Origin: Butyrivibrio sp.
Lineage (GTDB): Bacteria; Bacillota; Clostridia; Lachnospirales; Lachnospiraceae
NCBI GenBank assembly: GCA_015056655.1
Contig: SVFV01000017.1
Location: forward strand, 1-64,000
DNA: 64,000 nt
Reading direction: 5' to 3'
Shown here: positions 1-8,958 of the stretch, piece by piece
How the letters are laid out: every line of letters begins with the position of its first letter
Numbering within the stretch: the stretch's first letter is position 1
The notes under the pieces: generated by a model
Told to the model about the DNA's origin: nothing
What the model saw: the letters and a program-made list of their open reading frames with translations, nothing else
The model's database searches: none
Program-made: the position numbers and the translations under genes

Positions 1-103
1 CCTTGCATCTATTATCTCACGGATTGCCCGCAAAGTCAGTAAATATCAGTGGTTATTAATTGTTGAGCACGCACTAATTATAATGAAGTTAACCCTAACA
101 AAA

Positions 104-128
104 AAGAAGCCTCATAAAGGCTTCTAAA
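104..128. terminator. Short hairpin AGAAGCC-N6-GGCTTCT flanked by A/T runs
   Basis: Inverted repeat AGAAGCC/GGCTTCT with A-run before and after, just left of the tRNA-Arg 3' fragment. Confidence 0.5.
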
Positions 129-132
129 AAAT

Positions 133-228
133 AACGTTCCCGATGTGGCGCTCGATGTCCGGGGGACATCGGTTTAGCGCTGACCGTAGTGGAACGGAGA
201 CCGAACACACGACCTTCCGCTTAGGAGG
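133..228 (-). pseudogene. Broken 3' fragment of tRNA-Arg(CCU) with a 54-nt insertion in the T arm
   Basis: 133-147 (aacgttcccgatgtg) and 202-228 (cgaacacacgaccttccgcttaggagg) match the intact tRNA at 1424-1470 exactly; 'att' of the T arm is replaced by 54 nt (148-201). Confidence 0.75.
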
Positions 229-280
229 AAAACGTTCACACTATAATATAGAAAGGAAGCGGATTCCAGAGACTCCACAA

Positions 281-307
281 TTTTGTCACTCACTTTTGTC
301 ACTCACC
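281..307. repeat. Tandem 13-mer TTTTGTCACTCAC x2; its last 12 nt are inverted at 1345-1356
   Basis: TTTTGTCACTCAC at 281-293 and 294-306; TTGTCACTCACC (296-307) is the reverse complement of GGTGAGTGACAA (1345-1356). Confidence 0.6.
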
Positions 308-313
308 ATCGTA

Positions 314-760
314 TCAGACCTTGTATTTACTACGAAAATGAGCAACATTACTCTTATACGATGGTTTGAGTGACACAAGCCAGTCTTCTGTTTCTATCAT
401 TGCACTTACAATAGAATCAATTCTAATAGAATAATTCAATGAGTACCTACTTTCAGCTTCCCATCTTGTATATTCTTTAGCATTCTTAACTATCTTCTTC
501 GGAACAGTAATACCATATTTCACACAGTAATTCTTTATAAGCAAATCAAGATTATGCGTATATAATTCCTGTATCTTATTGCCATTCTGGCTTTGGCTAT
601 TATATATAGAATACTTAAGGACTTTTTCTATAGCCTGCTGAATATGGTATGATGCCATATTCTTCATATCTTTAAGCTTAGTGTTAGTCTTATATGTATC
701 TATTGCCTGCCTTGCAACTATTAAGTCTGAAAGCGCTTTACTCAGGTATTCATCATACAT
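314..760 (-). CDS. HEPN-domain protein (toxin-like partner of MNT)
   Basis: Small alpha-helical protein with ASYHIQQAIEKVLK and YTHNLDLL signatures; 8-bp overlap with the upstream nucleotidyltransferase ORF. Confidence 0.75.
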   Translation of the reverse strand: MYDEYLSKALSDLIVARQAIDTYKTNTKLKDMKNMASYHIQQAIEKVLKYSIYNSQSQNGNKIQELYTHNLDLLIKNYCVKYGITVPKKIVKNAKEYTRWEAESRYSLNYSIRIDSIVSAMIETEDWLVSLKPSYKSNVAHFRSKYKV

Positions 761-1133
761 TTCTAAATATCACTCTTCCCTTCGTCAGTATATCTCTAGC
801 AACAAACTCTTTACTATTGTCTAATGCTTCTTGTGAATTAAACTGCAGAATATCGTAGTCCTGGTCTTCAGATATCTGATAAAGTTTTGTCGTAAAGTCA
901 TCATAAGCTTTAGACTTAAAAAGCTTTGACCTTGTCACATTACTGATAATGGCGAGGTCTATGTCTGACCTTTTCGTACATCTCTTTTCTAATGCTGAAC
1001 CAAAAAGGTATATAGTATCTATAAGTTTGCAATCGGCAGCTATTTCAATTATTTTCTCTATAATATCCCTCTTGATATCAGCGACACCTAAAGAATCTCC
1101 TATGTTGTTTTTAATGGTAACTATATTACACAT
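753..1133 (-). CDS. Minimal nucleotidyltransferase (MNT) domain protein
   Basis: FGSALEKRCTKRSDIDLAI matches the pol-beta superfamily GS..DxD motif. Confidence 0.8.
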   Translation of the reverse strand: MCNIVTIKNNIGDSLGVADIKRDIIEKIIEIAADCKLIDTIYLFGSALEKRCTKRSDIDLAIISNVTRSKLFKSKAYDDFTTKLYQISEDQDYDILQFNSQEALDNSKEFVARDILTKGRVIFRNV

Positions 1134-1344
1134 AAGGAATACCTCATAATACAGCAGAACTTTATTTTTCTACAATTGATTATATCATTTTTTTACTGAT
1201 ATTATTTTACATACATGTCACAACAGCTATATTTTTCAATTTCACACTTGCCATACTAATAAGAATAATCACAAGTAATAGGATAATATTGTTATTTCCC
1301 TGACCGATATGAGAAGGTTATCTGAAATGAAGGATATGCTTATA

Positions 1345-1356
1345 GGTGAGTGACAA
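1345..1356. repeat. Inverted copy of the 296-307 repeat
   Basis: GGTGAGTGACAA; a further related GGTGACAAT lies about 13 nt downstream. Confidence 0.5.
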
Positions 1357-1425
1357 TTTAAGTAAATCTGGTGACAATAATATATAAAAAAGAAACCAAC
1401 TTCGTTAGAAACCAGTTTCTTTTAA

Positions 1426-1499
1426 CGTTCCCGATGTGATTCGAACACACGACCTTCCGCTTAGGAGGCGGACGCTCTATCCAGCTGAGCTACGAGAAC
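1426..1499 (-). tRNA. tRNA-Arg (anticodon CCU)
   Basis: Minus strand GTTCTCGTAGCTCAGCTGGATAGAGCGTCCGCCTCCTAAGCGGAAGGTCGTGTGTTCGAATCACATCGGGAACG folds as a cloverleaf; anticodon loop CTCCTAA. Confidence 0.95.
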
Positions 1500-1554
1500 A
1501 ACTATAAAAGCTTGCTACTACAAGCGACTTTCATATTTTATCACAGTGAAATGC

Positions 1555-2454
1555 TCAGTTCAACTGCTCTGGATAATTTACAAAGCCCTGCATCCAGATA
1601 TTTCCTTTGAATCTTCTACCTGGTTTAGGTTCGCCAAGGAGGTCCTTTCTGTTTATGCAGACATCAAAGATAAGTTCATTGCAATTGATGGTCATGACTA
1701 CTATTGTCTGGCCGGTTATCTTGTTGATTACTTCCTTGCAATCTTCGATTTCACCCATGATAGAATACTGATCGCACTCTACTCCGAAGGGCATAAAGTA
1801 ATTATCGATGATTGTGTAAATGTCAGAAGTTCTAATCTGCTTGGAAATCACGCTATAAGTATCCATGTCTTCCATAGATAATGTTTCAATAGCGTTCTCA
1901 TCTCCCTTTCTCGCTTTGTTCATAAGCTTTTCTCTTGCTCTTGTTCTTTTCTTGGCAAAAGATTTGTCGCTGTCTGACTTGGCGATTGGCATCATGATTG
2001 TTCCATTAAGTGAAAGTGCAGATAAAGTGAGGGTTGTTCCTTTAATTGGGAAACGGTCCTCATTCTGAACTTTAATATATGGAATCATGTTCTGCAGATA
2101 GAAAATTAGAGTAACTCCAACTCGAAGGTCATCGCAGACTCCGGCGTATGATTCGTTAGCCGCATGTCTAGAAACTGTGATGTCTTCCTCAGTTGTAACT
2201 CTGGTTCCTCTGATATAAGGATAGTAATAATCGTATAAGAATTTATCCTGTTCGTTGAATTCACCACAAACGCAAATTCCGATTCCGTCGGCGAAATCCT
2301 TACAGAACTCGCCGATGAGTTTTTCACCATCCTTAGTTACATAGGATCTTGAGTCTGCCTGCTGAACAGTCATGGCTATAAGGTTCTGAATTTCTTCTCT
2401 GGATTTTAAGTTTTCAAAGCCAACGGCCCTTAAATAGTTATGCATGGATTTCAC
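1555..2454 (-). CDS. DUF3881-like conserved protein
   Basis: N-terminus MHNYLRAVGFENLKSREE resembles the Lachnospiraceae DUF3881 family; RBS-like aaggaggtg upstream. Confidence 0.6.
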   Translation of the reverse strand: MKSMHNYLRAVGFENLKSREEIQNLIAMTVQQADSRSYVTKDGEKLIGEFCKDFADGIGICVCGEFNEQDKFLYDYYYPYIRGTRVTTEEDITVSRHAANESYAGVCDDLRVGVTLIFYLQNMIPYIKVQNEDRFPIKGTTLTLSALSLNGTIMMPIAKSDSDKSFAKKRTRAREKLMNKARKGDENAIETLSMEDMDTYSVISKQIRTSDIYTIIDNYFMPFGVECDQYSIMGEIEDCKEVINKITGQTIVVMTINCNELIFDVCINRKDLLGEPKPGRRFKGNIWMQGFVNYPEQLN

Positions 2455-2481
2455 CTCCTTTCCGGAATTATATTTATTGCA

Positions 2482-3768
2482 TTACTTAACAGGAATAAGT
2501 TTTTCTTTTCCACCCATGTAAGGTCTGAGTGCTACAGGTACATTCACTGATCCATCCTCATTGAGGTTGTTCTCAAGGAATGCGATGAGCATACGAGGCG
2601 GAGCAACTACTGTATTGTTAAGTGTGTGAGCAAGGTAGTTTCCATCCTTACCCTTGATACGAATCTTAAGTCTTCTAGCCTGAGCATCACCAAGGTTAGA
2701 GCAGCTACCAACTTCAAAGTACTTCTTCTGTCTGGGTGACCATGCTTCTACGTCACAACTCTTGCACTTAAGGTCTGCAAGGTCTCCTGAGCAGCACTCA
2801 AGAGTACGTACAGGAATATCAAGTGAACGGAACAGATCTACTGTGTTCTGCCAAAGCTTGTCATACCAAGCCTTTGACTCTTCAGGCTTACATACAACGA
2901 TCATCTCCTGCTTCTCAAACTGGTGAATTCTGTAAACACCACGCTCCTCAATACCATGAGCACCTTTCTCTTTTCTGAAACAAGGTGAATAGCTTGTAAG
3001 AGTCTGAGGAAGTTCTTCCTCCATGATCTGCTGATCCTTGAACTTACCGATCATTGAATGCTCACTTGTACCGATGAGGTAAAGGTCCTCGCCCTCAATC
3101 TTGTACATCATAGCTTCCATTTCAGGGAAACTCATAACACCTTCAACAACATTGCCATGAATCATGTAAGGAGGAATGCAATATGTAAATCCTCTGTCAA
3201 TCATGAAGTCTCTTGCATAAGAGATAACTGCTGAGTGAAGTCTTGCAATGTCACCCATGAGGTAGTAGAAGCCGTTACCAGCTACTCTTCTTGCAGCTTC
3301 GAAATCTACACCATTGAATCTCTCCATAATATCTGTGTGATAAGGAATTTCAAAATCAGGAACTACAGGATCACCATACTTCTGGATTTCAACGTTCTCT
3401 GAATCATCTTTACCAATAGGAACTGTCTCATCAATAATCTGAGGAATAACCATCATGATCTTCATGACTTTTTCATCAACAACCTTCTGATTCTCCTCAA
3501 GCTCTTCAAGGCGCTTAGCAAAAGCTGCTACTTCTGCCTTCTTAGCTTCAGCTTCTTCCTTTTTGCCCTGACCCATGAGCATACCGATTTCTTTTGAAAT
3601 CTTATTTCTGTTTGCACGAAGCTCATCAGCTTCCTGCTGATTAGATCTTCTCTCGTTATCAAGCTCGATTACTTCATCAACAAGTGGAAGCTTCTCGTCC
3701 TGGAATTTTTTCTTAATGTTTTCTTTTACTACGTCCGGATTTTCTCTTAGAAATCTGATATCAATCAT
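2482..3768 (-). CDS. serS: Seryl-tRNA synthetase
   Basis: MIDIRFLRENPDVVKENIKKK N-terminus and class II aaRS motifs (FRKEKGAHG, GVYRIHQFEKQE). Confidence 0.97.
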   Translation of the reverse strand: MIDIRFLRENPDVVKENIKKKFQDEKLPLVDEVIELDNERRSNQQEADELRANRNKISKEIGMLMGQGKKEEAEAKKAEVAAFAKRLEELEENQKVVDEKVMKIMMVIPQIIDETVPIGKDDSENVEIQKYGDPVVPDFEIPYHTDIMERFNGVDFEAARRVAGNGFYYLMGDIARLHSAVISYARDFMIDRGFTYCIPPYMIHGNVVEGVMSFPEMEAMMYKIEGEDLYLIGTSEHSMIGKFKDQQIMEEELPQTLTSYSPCFRKEKGAHGIEERGVYRIHQFEKQEMIVVCKPEESKAWYDKLWQNTVDLFRSLDIPVRTLECCSGDLADLKCKSCDVEAWSPRQKKYFEVGSCSNLGDAQARRLKIRIKGKDGNYLAHTLNNTVVAPPRMLIAFLENNLNEDGSVNVPVALRPYMGGKEKLIPVK

Positions 3769-3786
3769 TTTCTCATCCCCTTTAAT

Positions 3787-4299
3787 TTAATTAAGATAAT
3801 TTATTGCTTTATCAAGTGCCTGCTGCTCCTCATCACCAAGCTCAAGATTGCATAATCCATTTTTTATTTCTTTTGAATATGTGTAGTTACCATCGGAACT
3901 ATGCACTGAATTCAAAATGAATCCGTTATTGTCTTCATCCAGAAGTGCAAGTGAATAACTAAGCTGACCACCCATCTGGTTGAATGCATCATATTTTACT
4001 ATACCAATCTTCTGAAAGCAAAATGCCAGGCGATTGTATAAGTCATTGATGTTTTTACGATTCTTTTCTGTTTCGATTTTGATAAACTTATTATCTTCAA
4101 AAAGTGCTACTATCTCATCCTCAAGTGATGCTGCGTCTTTACCCTTCATGAACTTTGCAATCTGTGCTTTGATTGCCTTGATTTTTTTGTTCTGAAGAAT
4201 CAGCATAACTATCATTATCAGGATGATAAGTACTAGGCAGATAATAATATATGCAATGTCAATGTTCAATCCCAAACTGTTAAATAAGTTACTATTCAT
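3787..4299 (-). CDS. DUF4446 family protein
   Basis: N-terminal TM plus VKYDAFNQMGGQLSYSLALLDEDNNGFILNSVHSSDG motif; usual position next to parB. Confidence 0.85.
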   Translation of the reverse strand: MNSNLFNSLGLNIDIAYIIICLVLIILIMIVMLILQNKKIKAIKAQIAKFMKGKDAASLEDEIVALFEDNKFIKIETEKNRKNINDLYNRLAFCFQKIGIVKYDAFNQMGGQLSYSLALLDEDNNGFILNSVHSSDGNYTYSKEIKNGLCNLELGDEEQQALDKAINYLN

Positions 4300-4323
4300 T
4301 TAAGAGCTCCCCACAAGTCTTTT

Positions 4324-5217
4324 TTATCTATATAATCTTTCGGTGATTTTCTCAAGATCATCTGTACTGTAAAATTCGATTTCGATTTTACCAGTGCCAT
4401 CACCCTTGGATACTATCTCTACCTTAGTGCCGATAGCCTGCTTGCATTTCTCTTCTAATTCTCTGTAAGCTGATTCAACACTTTCATTTTTCTGAACCTT
4501 GTTCTTTTTCTTGGAAGGTTTACCAAGATTTTTAACAAGCTTCTCAGTATCTCTAACGCTCATCTTCTCATCGAAAATCTGCTCAGCAATCTGAAGCTGT
4601 TCCTCAGGATTCTCGATTGAGATAATAGCTCTTGCATGTCCGGTACTAAGTTTACCATCAATTACCATCTGTCTAACTTCTTCACAAAGTTTAAGAAGAC
4701 GAAGTGAGTTGGTAATTGCTACTCGGCTCTTAGAAACTTTCTCAGCGACTACATCCTGTGTATATCCAAAATCATCAATAAGTTTTTTGAAAGCAAGTGC
4801 TTCATCAATAGGATTGAGATCATCTCTCTGGATGTTATCGATAAGAGCGTACTCAGCGATTTCTTCCTCAGTAAGATTTTTGATGATAACCGGAACTTCT
4901 TTAAGTCCAGCCTTTTTTGCTGCTCTCCATCTTCTCTCACCACCGATGATTTCATAGTGATCTTTTCTATCCTGAACAATGAGAGGATTTATAATTCCAT
5001 GCTGCTTAATTGATTCTGAAAGTTCAATAAGCTTATCCTCATCAAAAGTTTTTCTAGGCTGATCTCTGTTAGGTTCAACCTTTGTAATATTTACTATTGA
5101 TACCTGACCCTCTTCAGGTACATCTGTTGTCTTTCCACTTTTGGAAGCAGCAGGTGCCGGAGCAATCAATGCATCAAGTCCTTTTCCTAATCCCCTTTTT
5201 GCATTTTTCGGTGCCAT
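4324..5217 (-). CDS. parB: Chromosome-partitioning protein ParB
   Basis: RGLGKGLDALI, EIIGGERRWRAAKKAGLKEVPVI, HTH and C-terminal domain. Confidence 0.96.
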   Translation of the reverse strand: MAPKNAKRGLGKGLDALIAPAPAASKSGKTTDVPEEGQVSIVNITKVEPNRDQPRKTFDEDKLIELSESIKQHGIINPLIVQDRKDHYEIIGGERRWRAAKKAGLKEVPVIIKNLTEEEIAEYALIDNIQRDDLNPIDEALAFKKLIDDFGYTQDVVAEKVSKSRVAITNSLRLLKLCEEVRQMVIDGKLSTGHARAIISIENPEEQLQIAEQIFDEKMSVRDTEKLVKNLGKPSKKKNKVQKNESVESAYRELEEKCKQAIGTKVEIVSKGDGTGKIEIEFYSTDDLEKITERLYR

Positions 5218-5244
5218 AATTTCCTCTTTCTATATTTAGTATTA

Positions 5245-5260
5245 TGTTTCACGTGAAACA
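5245..5260. promoter_or_regulatory. parS site
   Basis: Perfect TGTTTCACGTGAAACA. Confidence 0.95.
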
Positions 5261-5284
5261 CTAATTATTGTATTTACTATTTTA

Positions 5285-6049
5285 TCAGAATTTTCTTCCG
5301 ATTACTTCATCTGCAAGTAATCTATATGCTTCTGCACCGGAAGATTTGGAATCATATAAGTTGATTGGAAGACCATAACTGGGAGCTTCTGCTAATCTTA
5401 TATTTCTTGGAATGATTGTCTTATAAACATTCTCGTTTATGTGATCTTTTACATTCTCAACAACCTGCATTGAAAGATTTGTTCTGGAATCATACATTGT
5501 AAATATGACACCTTCCATCTCCAGGTCATTGTTCAGTCTCTCTTTTACAAGGTTAACTGTATGTACTAACTGACTAAGTCCTTCAAGTGCATAGTACTCA
5601 CACTGAATAGGAACAAGAACAGTATTAGCTGTAGTCATAGCATTAATTGTCAGCATACTAAGTGAAGGAGGACAATCAATAATAATGAAGTCATAATTAT
5701 TTCTAATACTCTCAACTGCATTCTTAAGAATATATTCCTTATGCTCCATATCAATAAGTTCAATTTCAACAGCAGCAAGATTTACATTAGAAGGAATAAT
5801 ATCTACTCCATCAACAACATCTTTATAAAGTGCTTCTTCTACTTCACACTCTCCGATGAGTAATTCATAAATTGTATTTTCCATCTGATTCTTATTGAGA
5901 CCAAATCCACTGGTTGTATTTCCCTGGGGATCTGTATCTATAACTAAAACTTTCTTACCTTTTTCTGCAAGAGTAGCAGAAAGATTTATAGATGTGGTAG
6001 TTTTTCCAACGCCACCTTTTTGATTTGCAATTGCTATTGCTCTTCCCAT
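5285..6049 (-). CDS. parA: Chromosome-partitioning ATPase ParA/Soj
   Basis: IANQKGGVGKTTTSINL deviant Walker A; adjacent to parB and parS. Confidence 0.96.
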   Translation of the reverse strand: MGRAIAIANQKGGVGKTTTSINLSATLAEKGKKVLVIDTDPQGNTTSGFGLNKNQMENTIYELLIGECEVEEALYKDVVDGVDIIPSNVNLAAVEIELIDMEHKEYILKNAVESIRNNYDFIIIDCPPSLSMLTINAMTTANTVLVPIQCEYYALEGLSQLVHTVNLVKERLNNDLEMEGVIFTMYDSRTNLSMQVVENVKDHINENVYKTIIPRNIRLAEAPSYGLPINLYDSKSSGAEAYRLLADEVIGRKF

Positions 6050-6196
6050 TTCATCTCTCCCTCTTTATTTTTTAGCTCAATTACGTATTATATCACAAAT
6101 AAAATAAATATCTCTTGGCAAATTGTTTAAATTATTCATTCAAATCAAGTGATATTAATGTTTCACGGATTAAAATAACTATATATTGGGTTTCGA

Positions 6197-6212
6197 TGTT
6201 TCACGTGAAACA
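6197..6212. promoter_or_regulatory. parS site
   Basis: Perfect TGTTTCACGTGAAACA. Confidence 0.95.
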
Positions 6213-6244
6213 ATTTGTGGTAAAAAATATTTTTCAAATTGTAA

Positions 6245-6260
6245 TGTTTCACGTGAAACA
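6245..6260. promoter_or_regulatory. parS site
   Basis: Perfect TGTTTCACGTGAAACA. Confidence 0.95.
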
Positions 6261-6271
6261 AATTATATTTT

Positions 6272-7009
6272 TTATAAAGGACTCTTCTGAGGAGTTCCAG
6301 CCTTACGAGGATATTTAGATGAAGTAGGTTGAGTCTTATTAATAATACAAATAGCTCTCTGAATATCACTATCAGGAAGAGTGAACTCATTAACTGAATT
6401 TAACTTTCCACCTAAAAGGAATATTGCACTATTTGCTTCAGCAACTTCTTCGGAAGCTTTGTCCCCTTTATAAGAAAGGAACGATCCGCCGACTCTTATA
6501 TATGGAAGACAATACTCACAGAGAGTTGAAAATCTGGCAACTGCTCTTGAAACAGCTATATCAAATTTTTCTCTAAGCTCTCCATTTTTAGAATCAGAAA
6601 AATCTTCTGCTCTTCCATGAACCGTAGTTATACTACCTTCATCATTTAATGAAAGTTCATCTATAACATGATTCAAAAATCCAATTCTCTTTTGTAAGGA
6701 ATCAAGTAATGTAACATTAAGCTTAGGAAAAACTATCTTCAAAACAATACCAGGAAATCCAGCACCTGTTCCTATATCAATTAAAGATAAGTTGTCTTTT
6801 GTAAAATCAAAAAACTGAGCTGATGAAACACTATCAGTAAAATGAAGCTTACATACTTCATCAAAATCTGTTATAGCTGTAAGATTCATTTTATTATTCC
6901 AATCAACTAATAACTCATAATATTTGTCGAGCTGTTCTATCTGCTTATCAGTTAGTTCTATTTCAAAAGATTTAAAATCTTTTAACATAGATTCGTAATT
7001 ATGTGTCAC
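6272..7009 (-). CDS. rsmG: 16S rRNA (guanine527-N7)-methyltransferase RsmG
   Basis: LIDIGTGAGFPGIVLKI SAM motif; gidB position next to gidA. Confidence 0.95.
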   Translation of the reverse strand: MTHNYESMLKDFKSFEIELTDKQIEQLDKYYELLVDWNNKMNLTAITDFDEVCKLHFTDSVSSAQFFDFTKDNLSLIDIGTGAGFPGIVLKIVFPKLNVTLLDSLQKRIGFLNHVIDELSLNDEGSITTVHGRAEDFSDSKNGELREKFDIAVSRAVARFSTLCEYCLPYIRVGGSFLSYKGDKASEEVAEANSAIFLLGGKLNSVNEFTLPDSDIQRAICIINKTQPTSSKYPRKAGTPQKSPL

Positions 7010-7029
7010 TTATAATCCTCCAGGAGAAA

Positions 7030-8958
7030 TTACTTTTGTCTGTTATAATTTTCAAGGTAAACAAGTAATACAGAAATATCAGCGGGATTAACTCCACTAA
7101 TTCGAGATGCCTGTCCAACATTTTTCGGTCTGAACTTTTTAAGGTTCTGTCTTGCTTCAAGTCGAAGACTTATTACATCATCATAATCTATTTCAGGTGG
7201 AATAATTTTCTTTTCAGTCTTTCTGAATTTATCCACCTGTCTCTGCTGTCTCTCAATATAGCCTTCATACTTAACATTGATTTCAACCTGTTCGATTACT
7301 TCCTTAGATAAGGTTGGTCTATCTGGATCAAGTTCTTTTAATAATTCATAATCAAGTTCGGGTCTGCAGATAAGTTCAGCAAGAGATACAGCTGTTTTTA
7401 ATCTTGGAGAATTATGTTCATCCATAAACTTCTGAACATTTGAATTAGCTCCAAGTTTCACATTTTTAATTCTCTCGGTCTCTTCTTCTATCTGTTTTTC
7501 TTTAAGAAGAAGTGCCTGGTATTTTTCTTCAGATATAAGTCCAACCTCATATCCTTTTTTGCGAAGTCTGATGTCGGCATTATCCTGTCTTAAAAGTAAT
7601 CTATACTCAGCTCTTGAAGTCATCATTCTATAAGGTTCAAGATTATCTTTTGTAACAAGGTCATCAACCAGTACACCAATATATCCTTCTGATCTGTCGA
7701 TTGAAAGATAAGGTTTTCCAAGAATCTGCATGCATGCATTTATACTTGCATAAAGTCCCTGAGCTGCAGCTTCTTCATAGCCACTACTTCCATTAAACTG
7801 ACCTGCACTGAAAAGTCCTCTTACTTTTTTAATCTCGAGAGTAGGATAAAGCTGACCAGAGCATAAGCAATCATATTCAATAGCGTATGCATTTTTAACG
7901 ATTACACAATTTTCTAATCCAGGTACTGATCTGTACATCTGAATCTGAACATCCTCTGGCATAGAAGAAGACATTCCATCAATATACATTTCATTTGTGT
8001 GAGTACCTTCTGGCTCAACAAAAACCTGATGTCTGATTTTATCAGGGAACTTTACAACCTTATCTTCTATTGAAGGACAATATCTGGGTCCAATACCTTC
8101 AATTACTCCAGCATAGATTGGTGATCTATCTATGTTATTTCGTATTATTTCATGTGTCTTTTCGTTTGTATATGTAAGGTAACAATAATGCTGTTCCTTC
8201 TGAATATCATCAGGATTAGTATCAAAAGAAAAAGGAACAACAGGAGTATCACCTGTCTGAATTTCCATCTTGGAATAGTCGATTGTATTTCCATCCATTC
8301 TGGCAGGTGTTCCAGTTTTAAATCTTCTAAGTTCTACTCCACCCTTTATAAGTGATTCAGATAAAAGGTTGGATGGCTGAAGTCCGTTAGGTCCAGTGTA
8401 AGAAATTGATTCTCCACAAAGACATCTGGATTTAAGATAAGTTCCAGTACAAAGAATAATAGTTTTTCCTAAATACTCTAAACCAGTTACAGTTTTTACA
8501 CCTTTAACTTTTCTCTCATAGCCTTCCTTTAAAAGCTCATCTCCACTTTCTAATTCTTCAAAAAGAATTTCAGAAATCTCAGCCTGTTTTATAGTAAGGT
8601 TTTCCTGAGCCTGCATTATCATCTTCATTGACTTTGAATACTCAGCCTTATCAGCCTGAGCTCTAAGAGAATGAATAGCAGGACCCTTGGATTTATTGAG
8701 CATCTTTGACTGGAGATAGGTCTTATCTATATTTTTTCCCATCTCTCCACCAAGTGCATCTATCTCTCTAACAAGATGTCCCTTTGATGATCCACCAATA
8801 TGTGGATTACAAGGCATGAATGCAATATTATCTATACTTAAAGTAAAAACAATTGTCTTAAGTCCAAGTCTAGCTGCTGCAAGTCCGGCTTCACAACCTG
8901 CATGACCTCCACCTATAACAATCACATCAAAATTATCAACTACCATCAAATTCTCCAA
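7030..8958 (-). CDS. mnmG: tRNA uridine-5-carboxymethylaminomethyl modification enzyme MnmG
   Basis: FDVIVIGGGHAGCEAGLAAARLG, MNKSKGPAIHSLRAQADK. Confidence 0.97.
   Translation of the reverse strand: MENLMVVDNFDVIVIGGGHAGCEAGLAAARLGLKTIVFTLSIDNIAFMPCNPHIGGSSKGHLVREIDALGGEMGKNIDKTYLQSKMLNKSKGPAIHSLRAQADKAEYSKSMKMIMQAQENLTIKQAEISEILFEELESGDELLKEGYERKVKGVKTVTGLEYLGKTIILCTGTYLKSRCLCGESISYTGPNGLQPSNLLSESLIKGGVELRRFKTGTPARMDGNTIDYSKMEIQTGDTPVVPFSFDTNPDDIQKEQHYCYLTYTNEKTHEIIRNNIDRSPIYAGVIEGIGPRYCPSIEDKVVKFPDKIRHQVFVEPEGTHTNEMYIDGMSSSMPEDVQIQMYRSVPGLENCVIVKNAYAIEYDCLCSGQLYPTLEIKKVRGLFSAGQFNGSSGYEEAAAQGLYASINACMQILGKPYLSIDRSEGYIGVLVDDLVTKDNLEPYRMMTSRAEYRLLLRQDNADIRLRKKGYEVGLISEEKYQALLLKEKQIEEETERIKNVKLGANSNVQKFMDEHNSPRLKTAVSLAELICRPELDYELLKELDPDRPTLSKEVIEQVEINVKYEGYIERQQRQVDKFRKTEKKIIPPEIDYDDVISLRLEARQNLKKFRPKNVGQASRISGVNPADISVLLVYLENYNRQK

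Noticed and set aside
1-126. Possible 3' end of an upstream coding gene in the first ~125 nt
   Set aside because: One frame is open to about 126 but the peptide has no recognisable family features; too short to call.
143-373. 76-aa ORF at the left edge
   Set aside because: Runs through the broken tRNA fragment, its hairpin insertion and the repeats, with no coding signature.
6115-6390. ORFs 6115-6318 (+) and 6163-6390 (-) with repeated MFHVKQ / LFHVKH peptides
   Set aside because: The repeated peptide is the translation of parS (TGTTTCACGTGAAACA) palindromes in the intergenic region; not real proteins.
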